This document shows positions 36,171 to 44,438 of a DNA stretch of 64,000 nt, piece after piece. Origin of the DNA: Planctomycetota bacterium. Its GTDB lineage: Bacteria > Planctomycetota > J058 > JAJDCP01. The notes below the pieces were generated by a model, which was given only the letters and a program-made list of their open reading frames with translations, made no database searches and was not told where the DNA came from. The position numbers were made by a program, and so were the translations under genes. Numbering within the stretch: position 1 is the stretch's first letter; each line of letters starts with the position of its first letter. Where the stretch lies: NCBI GenBank assembly GCA_029260765.1, contig JAJDCP010000182.1, positions 16,499 through 80,498 of the forward strand. The letters run 5' to 3'.

Positions 36171-36183
36171 GCGCTGCTAGCCT
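36156..36183 (+). promoter_or_regulatory. Candidate sigma70 promoter for the met operon
   Basis: TTGCGC at 36156-36161 and TAGCCT at 36178-36183, spacer 16 nt, within and just after the SNF2 stop. It would give a leader of about 200 nt before the first met gene. Assignment rests on sequence match and spacing only. Confidence 0.35.
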
Positions 36184-36392
36184 TCCTACAAGTCCTCAGC
36201 GAGAGCTGCTGATGTTTTCCACTGTCTCCACTATGCGCGTCCTCACCCCGGCCATGGGCATGGCTATGCCCATCCCGGATGGGGTGAACCGCATGGACAG
36301 GAGTGTTCCCTTGTGATCTGAAGCTCCTCCCTACCGCGGAACTCCGTCCGGGCACCGGACCGTGAGCCACCACCGCGAGCAGGGAGCAAACC
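36184..36392 (+). promoter_or_regulatory. Hairpin-rich leader of methionine operon
   Basis: The region holds a two-tier stem-loop: outer TCACCCC (36243-36249)/GGGGTGA (36281-36287), inner ATGGGCAT (36254-36261)-GGCT-ATGCCCAT (36266-36273). A further hairpin GTCCGG-GCA-CCGGAC lies at 36346-36360, shortly before the ribosome site. No known SAM-I, SAM-II, SAM-IV or SAH consensus was recognised, and there is no T-run. A cis-acting regulatory RNA is possible. Confidence 0.4.
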
Positions 36393-37571
36393 ATGCCTCT
36401 CGATCTTCTGAGCCCGATCACCGATCAACAGTCTTTCGAAACACGCAGCATCCATGGCGGCGTGCAGCCCGATCCCACCACGGGTGCCATCCTCACCCCG
36501 ATCTATCAGTGCTCGACTTTTGTGCAGGAAGCCGTCGGTCGCGACAAGGGCTACACCTACTCGCGCACCGCCAATCCGACCGTGAGTGCACTCGAACGGC
36601 AGCTCGGCGCCATCGAGGGCTGCCTCCCGGCGGCCTGCTTCGCCACCGGCATGGCCGCGATCAGCAGCCTGTTCTTCGCCCTCTTGCAGGCGGGCGACCA
36701 TGTCGTGGTCTCCGATGTGGTCTACGGCGGAACCGTCCGCCTGCTGCGGCAGATCTTGTCCCGGTTCGGCGTCAGCGCCAGTTTCGTCGATCCCAGCCAG
36801 CCCGGAGCCCTGGAAACTGCCCTGCAGCGTCCCACCCGTCTGGTCCTGATCGAGACACCGGGAAATCCCACCCTCAAGCTGGTCGATATCGCGAGTGTCT
36901 GCGAGACCGCTCACGCCCACGGAGTGCCGGTGGCCGTCGACAACACCTTCTTGACCGCCGCCCTGCAGGACTGTTTCGCGCTCGGGGCCGACCTGGTGGT
37001 CTACTCGACCACCAAGTTCATCGAAGGCCACAACAGCACGGTCGGGGGCGCGGTCCTCACCCGCGATCCTGCGCTGCTCGAGAAGATCCGCTTTGTGCAA
37101 AACTCGCTGGGCTGTGGTCAATCCCCCTTCCAGGCCTGGTTGACCCTGCGCGGGCTGAAAACTCTGCGGCTGCGCCTGCAGCAGCATTCGGCCAACGCGC
37201 TGCAGGTGGCGCGCTGGCTCGAAGCCCATCCGCAGGTGGCTCATGTTGCCCACCCCTTCCTGGAGTCCTTCCCGCAGTACGCTCTCGCCAAGCGCCAACA
37301 GAAGGACGGCGGAGGCCTGCTGGCGTTCGAGCTCCACGGCGGCGGCCACGCCGGAATCGCGCTGATGAACCGGGTGCAGTTGTGCTCGCTGGCTGAGAAC
37401 CTCGGCGCGGTCGAGACCCTGATCACCCACCCTGCCTCGATGACCCACGCGGCTGTACCCGAAGAGGACAGAGCGGCTGCCGGCATCAGCGACGGTCTGG
37501 TGCGGCTCTCGGTAGGGCTCGAGAGCCCGCAAGACATCATCGACGATCTGGCACAAGCCCTGGCTGGCTGA
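36393..37571 (+). CDS. metB: Cystathionine gamma-synthase-type PLP enzyme
   Basis: A 392-aa Cys/Met-metabolism PLP enzyme that would join an activated homoserine to cysteine, giving cystathionine, in methionine synthesis. The PLP lysine is K208 in YSTTKFIEGH, with VAVDNTF containing the ring-stacking Asp. The N-terminal SRTANPT and the central AGDHVVVSD region are standard. Specificity against related sulfhydrylases and lyases cannot be read from motifs alone; the following aspartokinase-HSD and beta-lyase genes favour the gamma-synthase role. GGGAGCAAACC precedes the ATG; it is first gene of a three-gene operon. Confidence 0.78.
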   Translation: MPLDLLSPITDQQSFETRSIHGGVQPDPTTGAILTPIYQCSTFVQEAVGRDKGYTYSRTANPTVSALERQLGAIEGCLPAACFATGMAAISSLFFALLQAGDHVVVSDVVYGGTVRLLRQILSRFGVSASFVDPSQPGALETALQRPTRLVLIETPGNPTLKLVDIASVCETAHAHGVPVAVDNTFLTAALQDCFALGADLVVYSTTKFIEGHNSTVGGAVLTRDPALLEKIRFVQNSLGCGQSPFQAWLTLRGLKTLRLRLQQHSANALQVARWLEAHPQVAHVAHPFLESFPQYALAKRQQKDGGGLLAFELHGGGHAGIALMNRVQLCSLAENLGAVETLITHPASMTHAAVPEEDRAAAGISDGLVRLSVGLESPQDIIDDLAQALAG

Positions 37572-37604
37572 GCCCGGCGCAACTCGAACCACTAGGAGCT
37601 CACC

Positions 37605-39329
37605 ATGGCCCAACGCCTTGTCATCCACAAATACGGCAGCTCTGTGCTGCGCAACGAAGACGACCTGCCCGCCGTGCTCGCGGAGATCTACGCAGCCGTC
37701 CGCGCGGGCGACCGCGTGGTCGCGGTCGTGTCGGCCTTCGGCGACACGACCGAGCGCCTCCTACGCAGCGCACGCCGCGTCGGTGTCGCCGACCACCCCC
37801 AACCCGCCGCGTTGGCGCAGTTGTTGGCGACCGGCGAGCTGCGCGCCGCGGCGTTGCTCTGCCTGGCGGCCGAGCGCGCGGGCATCCCCAGCTGCTGTCT
37901 CGACGCGACCCGCCTGGCGCTGAGAACCGAAGGACCGTGTCTGGACAGCCTGCCCGTCAGCCTGGACCACGCTGTCATCGAGAGGGCCCTGGAGCGGAAC
38001 GCGCTGGTTGTGTTGCCCGGTTTCATCGGCCGCGGAGCAGACGGCCGCACAACCTTGCTCGGGCGTGGCGGTTCCGACCTGACGGCGCTCTTTCTCGCCC
38101 ACCAACTCCAGGCGCATCGCTGTCGGCTGTACAAAGACGTCGACGGCATCTACGAGGCAGACCCCGCCTTGAAGCGCCCGGGGCACCCCTCCCCGCGTCG
38201 TTTTTCCAGCCTGAGCTGGGCTGAGGCGCTGCGGGTATGCGGGAGCGTCGTGCAGAAGAAGGCCATCCGTTATGCCGAGTGCCACGACCAGGAATTCGAG
38301 GTCGCGTGTCTCGGACGCGCCGGCCAGACCCAGGTCGGCGACCGGGCGCTGCAGCTGGAGCCCGCACCTCCGGCCGCAACCCGCCTCAGAGTAGGGTTGT
38401 TGGGCCTGGGGACGGTCGGGTTGGGCGTGTACCGGCTGTTGCGCAGCTTTCCCGAGCGCTTCGAGCTTGTCGGGATCGCGGTCCGCCAGCCAGACAAGGC
38501 ACGACCTGACGACGTTCCTCGAGAGCTGCTGTGCGTCGATCCCTGGCAAGTTCTCTCGCGAGGCTGCGATGTTTTGGTAGAGCTGATCGGCGGAGAAGAG
38601 CCGGCCGCCCGCCTGATCCAGGCAGCCCTGGAACGTGGCGTGCATGTGGTCAGCGCCAACAAGGGCGTGCTGGCTCAGCGGCTCGAGGCGCTGCAGCGGC
38701 GTGCGCACGATCGTGGCGTCCGGCTGGCCTTTTCGGCCAGCGTGGGGGGCGCCCTGCCCGCCCTGGAAGCCGTGCAGAGGATCGCACGCGGCCCGGGCGT
38801 GCGGCAGATCTGTGGCGTGCTCAACGGCACCACCAACTTCATCCTCGGCCAACTGCAGCAAGGACTGCCCTTTGCGGCGGCTCTGGCGCTCGCCCAGGAG
38901 CGGGGTTTTGCCGAGGCCGACCCGAGCCTCGACCTCTCGGGAGAAGATGCAGCAGACAAACTGCGGCTGTTGTGCAACGCGGCCTTCGGTCAGGACGTCC
39001 CCGTCGCCTGTCAGGGCATCCGCGGCGTGCGACCCCGCGATGTGGAGGCAGCCCGCGGCGAGCAGCGCGTATGGAGGCTTGTGGCGCAGGCAGAGCTGGG
39101 ACCGGATGGAGTGCGTGCGCAGGTGCAACCTCTCCCGTTGCCTCGCGAGCACCCCCTGGCACGCGCCATCGACGAAGAGAACTGCCTGCTGATCGAGGAC
39201 CGCGCTGGAGTCTGGACCCAGGTGCGCGGCAAGGGAGCCGGGCGCTGGCCGACTGCCCAGGCCGTGCTCGCAGACCTGCTCGACCTCGGACAGGCCACTT
39301 CCCCCACCCCCGCCCTGACGGCGGCCTGA
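37605..39329 (+). CDS. Aspartokinase-homoserine dehydrogenase fusion lacking ACT domains
   Basis: A 574-aa two-domain enzyme for the start of the aspartate pathway. Residues 1-255 are an amino-acid kinase fold; its opening VIHKYGSSVL replaces the usual KFGGTSV, while LLGRGGSDLTA and YKDVDGIYEADP are intact. From about residue 262 comes homoserine dehydrogenase: GLLGLGTVG dinucleotide loop, SANKGVLA, the signature GVLNGTTNFIL and DPSLDLSGEDAADKL. Typical ThrA/MetL fusions are about 810-820 aa, with ACT regulatory domains between the two parts. Here they are absent, so feedback control by threonine or methionine is probably lost or done elsewhere. Confidence 0.82.
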   Translation: MAQRLVIHKYGSSVLRNEDDLPAVLAEIYAAVRAGDRVVAVVSAFGDTTERLLRSARRVGVADHPQPAALAQLLATGELRAAALLCLAAERAGIPSCCLDATRLALRTEGPCLDSLPVSLDHAVIERALERNALVVLPGFIGRGADGRTTLLGRGGSDLTALFLAHQLQAHRCRLYKDVDGIYEADPALKRPGHPSPRRFSSLSWAEALRVCGSVVQKKAIRYAECHDQEFEVACLGRAGQTQVGDRALQLEPAPPAATRLRVGLLGLGTVGLGVYRLLRSFPERFELVGIAVRQPDKARPDDVPRELLCVDPWQVLSRGCDVLVELIGGEEPAARLIQAALERGVHVVSANKGVLAQRLEALQRRAHDRGVRLAFSASVGGALPALEAVQRIARGPGVRQICGVLNGTTNFILGQLQQGLPFAAALALAQERGFAEADPSLDLSGEDAADKLRLLCNAAFGQDVPVACQGIRGVRPRDVEAARGEQRVWRLVAQAELGPDGVRAQVQPLPLPREHPLARAIDEENCLLIEDRAGVWTQVRGKGAGRWPTAQAVLADLLDLGQATSPTPALTAA

Positions 39330-39344
39330 TCAGGAGAGTTCACG

Positions 39345-40538
39345 ATGCATCCTTCCACTGAGCTTGTGCATTTCGATCCGGCTCCTGGCGATCCGCTGCG
39401 GCCGACCGCCACGCCGATCTACCAGACGGCCACCTTCAGCCAGGTCGACGCCGACGGCCAGGGCCTCTACGACTATTCGCGCAGCGGCAACCCCACCCGC
39501 AGTGTGCTGCAGCAGCAGCTGGCCCGGCTCGAGGGTGGCTGCGCGGCTTTTGTGTTTTCCAGTGGCATGACCGCCCTGAGCACGCTGACCGGGCTGCTTG
39601 AGGCCGGGGACCACATCGTAACCGGCGACGATCTGTACGGCGGCACCTACCGCTTGCTCGATCGTGTCAGCCGGCGCCACGGCCTGACCAGCACGGCGGT
39701 GGATCTTACGGATCTGGACGCGGTGCGCGCGGCGCTCCGCTCACGCACCCGGCTGCTGCTCGTCGAGACACCGACCAATCCCCTGCAACGCATCTCTGAT
39801 CTGCGGGGACTGGCGGCGATCTGCCAAGCGCATGGATGTCTCCTTGCCGTCGACAACTCCCTGCTGAGTCCCTTGCTCCAGAAGCCTCTCGAGCTGGGCG
39901 CCGACCTGGTGGTGCACTCGGCGACCAAACACTTGGCAGGGCACAGCGATGTGACCGCCGGCGTGCTGGCGGTCAAAGACCCCGAGCTGGCCACCCGGTT
40001 GGCGTTTCTGCAGAATGCCGAAGGCACAGCCCTGGGCCCCTTCGACAGCTGGTTGCTGCTGCGCGGCCTGAAGACTCTCTCTGTGCGGCTCGAGCGGCAG
40101 CAGGCGAACGCGCGCCGCGTGGCTGCGTTCCTGGCGGCCCATCAAGCCATCAAACGGGTCCACTATCCGGGCCTGCCGGGGCATCCGGGCGCAGCGTTGC
40201 ACCGTTCGCAGGCCCAGGGGCCGGGGGCGGTGATCAGCTTCGAGACGGGCCATCTCGCCCTCTCCCGCCAGGTCGTCGAGGCGACCAGGCTGTTCAGCAT
40301 CTCGGTGTCTTTCGGCAACGTCTGCTCCTTCATAAGCCTGCCCTGCCGCATGTCCCATGCCAGCATTCCGGCCACCGTCAGGGCCGAGCGCGCCTTGCCT
40401 GAGGATCTGGTGCGGCTTTCCATCGGCATCGAGGCGGCCGAGGACCTGCTGGCAGACCTCGCTCAGGCCCTGCGACCGCGCAGCCAGCTGCAACCGGACC
40501 AGCCCAGAGCCCGGCAGGTAGCGAACAATTATTTGTAG
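39345..40538 (+). CDS. metC: Cystathionine beta-lyase (plant-type)
   Basis: A 397-aa PLP enzyme of the same superfamily as the first gene of the operon. VHSATKHLAGHSDV carries the PLP lysine (K195). FLQNAEGTALGPFDSW and LLLRGLKTLSVRLERQQ match the beta-lyase group, notably plant-type enzymes. It would cleave cystathionine to homocysteine, pyruvate and ammonia. It starts 15 nt after the fusion gene with a GGAGAG ribosome site. Together the three genes cover aspartate to homocysteine except for aspartate-semialdehyde dehydrogenase and homoserine activation. Confidence 0.8.
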   Translation: MHPSTELVHFDPAPGDPLRPTATPIYQTATFSQVDADGQGLYDYSRSGNPTRSVLQQQLARLEGGCAAFVFSSGMTALSTLTGLLEAGDHIVTGDDLYGGTYRLLDRVSRRHGLTSTAVDLTDLDAVRAALRSRTRLLLVETPTNPLQRISDLRGLAAICQAHGCLLAVDNSLLSPLLQKPLELGADLVVHSATKHLAGHSDVTAGVLAVKDPELATRLAFLQNAEGTALGPFDSWLLLRGLKTLSVRLERQQANARRVAAFLAAHQAIKRVHYPGLPGHPGAALHRSQAQGPGAVISFETGHLALSRQVVEATRLFSISVSFGNVCSFISLPCRMSHASIPATVRAERALPEDLVRLSIGIEAAEDLLADLAQALRPRSQLQPDQPRARQVANNYL

Positions 40539-40572
40539 TGGTACCTCCTGAACTTTTTTTCGCGCCAGCCAG

Positions 40573-40839
40573 GAGCGGCCCTCGGTAGCTGCGGCGTTTC
40601 CCAGCGGCGTGGACGCGGCATTCGACGACGGCAATGGAGGGGCTTGGTTCTTCCGGGCAGACCAGGTGTTGCGCGTCAACCTCAGCACCCGCCTGGCCTA
40701 TGGCGGCTACCCGCAAACGATCGATCCCGCCATCTGGGGCGGACTGGGCCCCGACCTCGCGGCCGCCTCCCGTGGACCCCAGGGCAGACCTTCCTGTTCC
40801 GCTGAGCTGTCTTCCCTCAGATTGCGCCGGCTGCCCTAG
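40573..40839 (+). pseudogene. Hemopexin-repeat gene remnant
   Basis: The frame reads RPSVAAAFPSGVDAAFDDGN and continues with GGAWFFRADQVLRV and YGGYPQTIDPAIWGGL, which is one blade of a hemopexin beta-propeller (AAF...YFF-x-G-x-Q-Y...YP-x-x-I). No plausible start codon lies upstream of the repeat, and only one repeat is present where four are usual. It is probably a gene tail. The rest of the gap to 40880 holds the histidine-kinase promoter region. Confidence 0.55.
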
Positions 40840-40850
40840 GCTGCCAGAAT
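40822..40850 (+). promoter_or_regulatory. Candidate sigma70 promoter for histidine kinase
   Basis: TTGCGC at 40822-40827 and CAGAAT at 40845-40850, spacer 17 nt, 30 bp before the GTG at 40881. A moderate match only. Confidence 0.3.
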
Positions 40851-40880
40851 GATGGCACCCGTGGAACCCTGAGGCTGGGC

Positions 40881-42914
40881 GTGGCACGAGCTCCATCCAA
40901 GCTATTTCTGGTGGTGGGTTTCTTCCTGCTGCTCAACGCGCTGGTCTTTCTCGCAGCCTACACTGTAGATCGCCAGGAACAACGTATCGCCCGCCAGCAG
41001 GTGGAGATCACCGCAGGCCAGGTCAGCCTGCGGCTGCGCGACTATGTACGTGCCCGGCTGATGGGTCTTGAGCTGCTGGGGAGAGAGCTCCAGGAGGGCC
41101 TGATTCCAGACGGCAAGGTGTTCACCGCCCAGGCGGGCATCTTCCAGCAGAAGTTCGGGGGCTTCCAAGCCATCAACTGGATCGACGCCGGGGGCACCAT
41201 CCGTTGGGTCTGCCCGCGTAAGGGCAATGAGGCGGCCGAGGGGCGGAATGTCTTCGAGCACCCGACGGCGGGGAAGGTAGCACGCCTGGCGGTCGAGACT
41301 GGAACGCCCATCATGACGGGTCCCATCACGCTATTCCAGGGAGGGCGAGGCTTTGCGACCTATTTCCCCCTGCTGGAAGGAACAACCGCGATGGGCATGC
41401 TGAACGGCGTGTTCAGGATCGACGTCCTGGTCGAGCAATGTCTGGACGTCGCACTCTTGGAGAGCTATGAGCTCTGCATTTATGACGGCGCCCTGCAGGC
41501 CTACGGTGACCATCAGCATCCGCACGAAGCACCGATTTCGGCCACCGCGCTCTGCCACCTCATCGACCGGGACTGGGAAGTCTGCCTGACGCCACAGGGC
41601 AGATTCTGGGCAGAGCTCAAACCGCGCAACCACCTGTTGATTCTGGCCGTCGGCGTCCCGTTCAGCATTGTGTTGACTGGCTTGCTGTTTCTCCTCTTGC
41701 GTTGGCAGGGTCAACGGCATCTTGCCAGGGAGGAACGCCGCCAGCTCGAAGAACGTCTGGTCCAGGCGCAGAAGATGGAAGCGATGGGGCGGCTGGCCGG
41801 CGGGGTTGCACATGACTTCAACAACCTGCTGACAGCCGTGCTGGGCCATGCAGAGATCGCTGGGTCTTCGACGGGCAAGGCGCAGCGCCACAGCCTCGAG
41901 TCGATCGTCAAGGTGGCCCGGCGGGCAGGCGAGCTGACACGGCAGCTGTTGGCCTTCTCGCGCCAACAGCCCAGGGTCCCTCAGATCATCGACCTCAGCG
42001 ACACGGTCGAAGATTTCGGGCGCATGCTGCAGCGTCTGGTCAGTGCAACCATCGAGCTGGACATCCGCCCCTGTGCACAACCTTGCCGCATCGTCGCGGA
42101 CGCAACACAGATGTGCCAGGTGGTGATGAATCTGACCCTGAATGCCGTCGATGCGCTCCCCCAGGGCGGGCGTATCGAGATCTCTGTCGACCGCCGCTCG
42201 CAGGAGGCGGACGATCGGGATCAGGTCGTTCTCAGCGTCAAGGACAACGGTCACGGCATGTCGCCCGAGGTGCAGCGGCGCATTCTCGAACCGTTTTTCA
42301 CCACCAAAGCGCTCGGCAAAGGCACGGGGCTGGGGCTGTCGGTCCTCTATGGCATCGTCAGCCAGAGTGGAGGCCAGCTCAAGATCGACAGCAGCCCTGG
42401 GGTCGGTAGCACCTTCGAAGTCTGGCTGTCGGCCAGTGATGAGCCCCTCTCCGGAGAGCTCGACGTGGTCGTACCGAGCGCGACGCCAGGCAGCCACGGC
42501 GAGACCATCCTGTTGGTTGAAGATGAGCCCGTGGTGCGCCGCCTGGTCGAGACGGCGTTGCAGCGTGCGCACTACCGGGTGTTGGCCGCAGCCGACGGCG
42601 AAGAGGCTCTCGAGTTGTTCGGCGAGCACGAAGAGTCGATCGTCGTGTTGTTGACCGATGTGGTCATGCCGGGGATGGGTGGGGTCGAGCTTGCCCGCAA
42701 GCTCAGTCGCGCGTGTCCCTCGTTGGGCGTGATCTTCTGTTCGGGGTATGCGGCGGTCGACATCTCCGACATCCCCGGCGAGGCGACCTTCATCCACAAG
42801 CCCTACAGCCTCCCGAGGTTGCTGAAGGCTGTGCAGGAGAAGGTCGAGCTTGTGCGCGCCGCCCGCATTGCTGCGGCGGGTCCGGCGCCGGTCGGGCCGG
42901 CGGAGGCCGTCTGA
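40881..42914 (+). CDS. Hybrid sensor histidine kinase with receiver domain
   Basis: A 677-aa membrane sensor kinase. Two membrane helices (about 10-30 and 253-275) bracket a periplasmic sensor, probably of CACHE type. The dimerisation/phosphoacceptor domain shows GGVAHDFNNLL with H311. The ATPase domain has the N box (NLTLNAVDALP), G1 (DNGHGM) and G2 (GKGTGLGLS). A C-terminal receiver contains VLLTD with phosphoacceptor D593 and the invariant Lys in HKPYS. No separate response regulator or phosphotransfer protein is adjacent, so the output may pass to a distant partner. GTG start. Confidence 0.87.
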   Translation: MARAPSKLFLVVGFFLLLNALVFLAAYTVDRQEQRIARQQVEITAGQVSLRLRDYVRARLMGLELLGRELQEGLIPDGKVFTAQAGIFQQKFGGFQAINWIDAGGTIRWVCPRKGNEAAEGRNVFEHPTAGKVARLAVETGTPIMTGPITLFQGGRGFATYFPLLEGTTAMGMLNGVFRIDVLVEQCLDVALLESYELCIYDGALQAYGDHQHPHEAPISATALCHLIDRDWEVCLTPQGRFWAELKPRNHLLILAVGVPFSIVLTGLLFLLLRWQGQRHLAREERRQLEERLVQAQKMEAMGRLAGGVAHDFNNLLTAVLGHAEIAGSSTGKAQRHSLESIVKVARRAGELTRQLLAFSRQQPRVPQIIDLSDTVEDFGRMLQRLVSATIELDIRPCAQPCRIVADATQMCQVVMNLTLNAVDALPQGGRIEISVDRRSQEADDRDQVVLSVKDNGHGMSPEVQRRILEPFFTTKALGKGTGLGLSVLYGIVSQSGGQLKIDSSPGVGSTFEVWLSASDEPLSGELDVVVPSATPGSHGETILLVEDEPVVRRLVETALQRAHYRVLAAADGEEALELFGEHEESIVVLLTDVVMPGMGGVELARKLSRACPSLGVIFCSGYAAVDISDIPGEATFIHKPYSLPRLLKAVQEKVELVRAARIAAAGPAPVGPAEAV

Positions 42915-42922
42915 GCGGCCCC

Positions 42923-44341
42923 TCAGTCCTCTTCAGGCGGCACAATCACCTCAAGCAGCTCCGCCTCGAGGTAGTCGGTCTTGCTGACCTCACCGCTCTC
43001 AGGGTCGAAGCGCTCCTTGCGGGTAGACACCGGCCAGGGCGCGTAGCGTTCAAACTTCTGCACCCAACGCACAGCGCTGTCGGGCGGCGGCGGAGGCTCT
43101 TCCCCCTCCTCGACCTCGACCGGTGCGGGGGCCACAGCGACCTGGTGCAGACAACCATTCTCGATCCAGCTCTGCAGCTGCACACGCATACCCAGATCTG
43201 CATGCTCGATGATCTGTTCGTGCGGCTCGTCCTTGCGGGCCGCATGGTACGGAGCATCCGGAAGCAGGTCAGGTACCCACTTCGAGGTGAAGCTGGTGGT
43301 CAAGAATCCGCAGCCATCGGGATCGGCGGGCTTGTGGTAGGACGAGGCTCCGCCTTCGCTGCAACTCTCCAGCTTGTGCAGGGCGCCGTGGCAGTGATGC
43401 AAGTGGGTGACCGGCCAGGCAAGCTCGCCCCCGTAGGTCGAATAGTCCTCGGCCTTCAACAGCCAGAGTTGTGGATCGTCCTCGCCATCTTCGGGCTTGC
43501 TGACAGTGACCGTGAACACCGTCTCTTGCGAGCCTGGCGGCGCCGCGAAGGGGTCCATCGGTATGCCTCTGAGCACTTCCTTGGGGTCGAGGCGCTTGCA
43601 CTTCAGCTTGAACTGCATGCCTTCCTGCCATAGCGGCGCAAACACGCGGTTGTGCCCCGCTTCCCGCAGCCCGTAGATCTCTGCCCGGCCTTCAGAGGCT
43701 TCGAGCAGCAGGTCGGGCACAGGCATGCGCCGCGGGTCAAAGGTCAGGCTGATCTCTGCCTGCACGCCCACCAGCTCCATCGTGAAGCTCGCGAACAAGA
43801 AAGCCTGGCCCCACAAGGTGGTCTCCGCCAACTCGAAGTCGGGGATCTCCAGGGGCCGCACCGGCTCGGCCTGCTCGTAGCGCTCTGCGTCGCTCAGACC
43901 ATCGTCGAGGGCTGCAGGCTCCTCCCCCTCCTCAAGCTCTTCGGGCTCGGGCAGGTCGAAGCGCCGCACCTCTTCAAACTGCAGGTCGGTCAGATCGAGA
44001 CGTCCGTAGAACAGGCAGTGGGCGGCGACCAACGGCCCCTGCTCTTCGGCGGGACAGCACGAGGTCACGGCCGCGCGCAGCAACGCGGTCTCGGGCGGCG
44101 GGCCCATCTCGTCCGGGCCGGGCGCGTCCTCTTCGTCCTCAGGCCACGGCAGCAGATCGTACACCAGCCAGCAATGGCGACCCGGCTCGGGAGAACCGTC
44201 CGGCGCCATGTCTTTCAGCCAGCAGCGATGGCGCGCCCCAGGCAGCAGCCGCATCAGGGCACTGGTCATCGCATCTTCAGGCAACGCGCTCCACACTGTG
44301 GGCCCGAGCAGCAACAGCGCTTCGGCTGGGTTGTTCCCCAT
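42923..44341 (-). CDS. Acidic hypothetical protein of module B
   Basis: A 472-aa Glu/Pro-rich protein with no signal peptide. It contains HCWLVYDLLPWP near the N-terminus, an acidic linker (about 115-145), a central beta-rich region (FASFTMELVGVQAEISLTF) and His/Cys clusters (HLHHCHGALHKLESC). No family recognised. GGGGAG upstream of the ATG at 44341 settles the start; a longer frame to 44389 is less likely. It is third in the minus-strand run adaptor, transglutaminase-like protein, this gene. It could be a chaperone, second effector or immunity factor. Confidence 0.5.
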   Translation of the reverse strand: MGNNPAEALLLLGPTVWSALPEDAMTSALMRLLPGARHRCWLKDMAPDGSPEPGRHCWLVYDLLPWPEDEEDAPGPDEMGPPPETALLRAAVTSCCPAEEQGPLVAAHCLFYGRLDLTDLQFEEVRRFDLPEPEELEEGEEPAALDDGLSDAERYEQAEPVRPLEIPDFELAETTLWGQAFLFASFTMELVGVQAEISLTFDPRRMPVPDLLLEASEGRAEIYGLREAGHNRVFAPLWQEGMQFKLKCKRLDPKEVLRGIPMDPFAAPPGSQETVFTVTVSKPEDGEDDPQLWLLKAEDYSTYGGELAWPVTHLHHCHGALHKLESCSEGGASSYHKPADPDGCGFLTTSFTSKWVPDLLPDAPYHAARKDEPHEQIIEHADLGMRVQLQSWIENGCLHQVAVAPAPVEVEEGEEPPPPPDSAVRWVQKFERYAPWPVSTRKERFDPESGEVSKTDYLEAELLEVIVPPEED

Positions 44342-44438
44342 CGTCTCCCCCTGGCCAGGCCGTGCAGGCCCACCTGTGCATCTATGCAATGGGAGAGATT
44401 ATCGGCATCCAACCCCAAGCCGTCAAACTCGTGGGAGG

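Noticed and set aside
36196..36392. Known SAM-I, SAM-II or SAH riboswitch in the met leader
   Set aside because: Consensus core sequences of these classes were looked for and not found; only unclassified hairpins are present.
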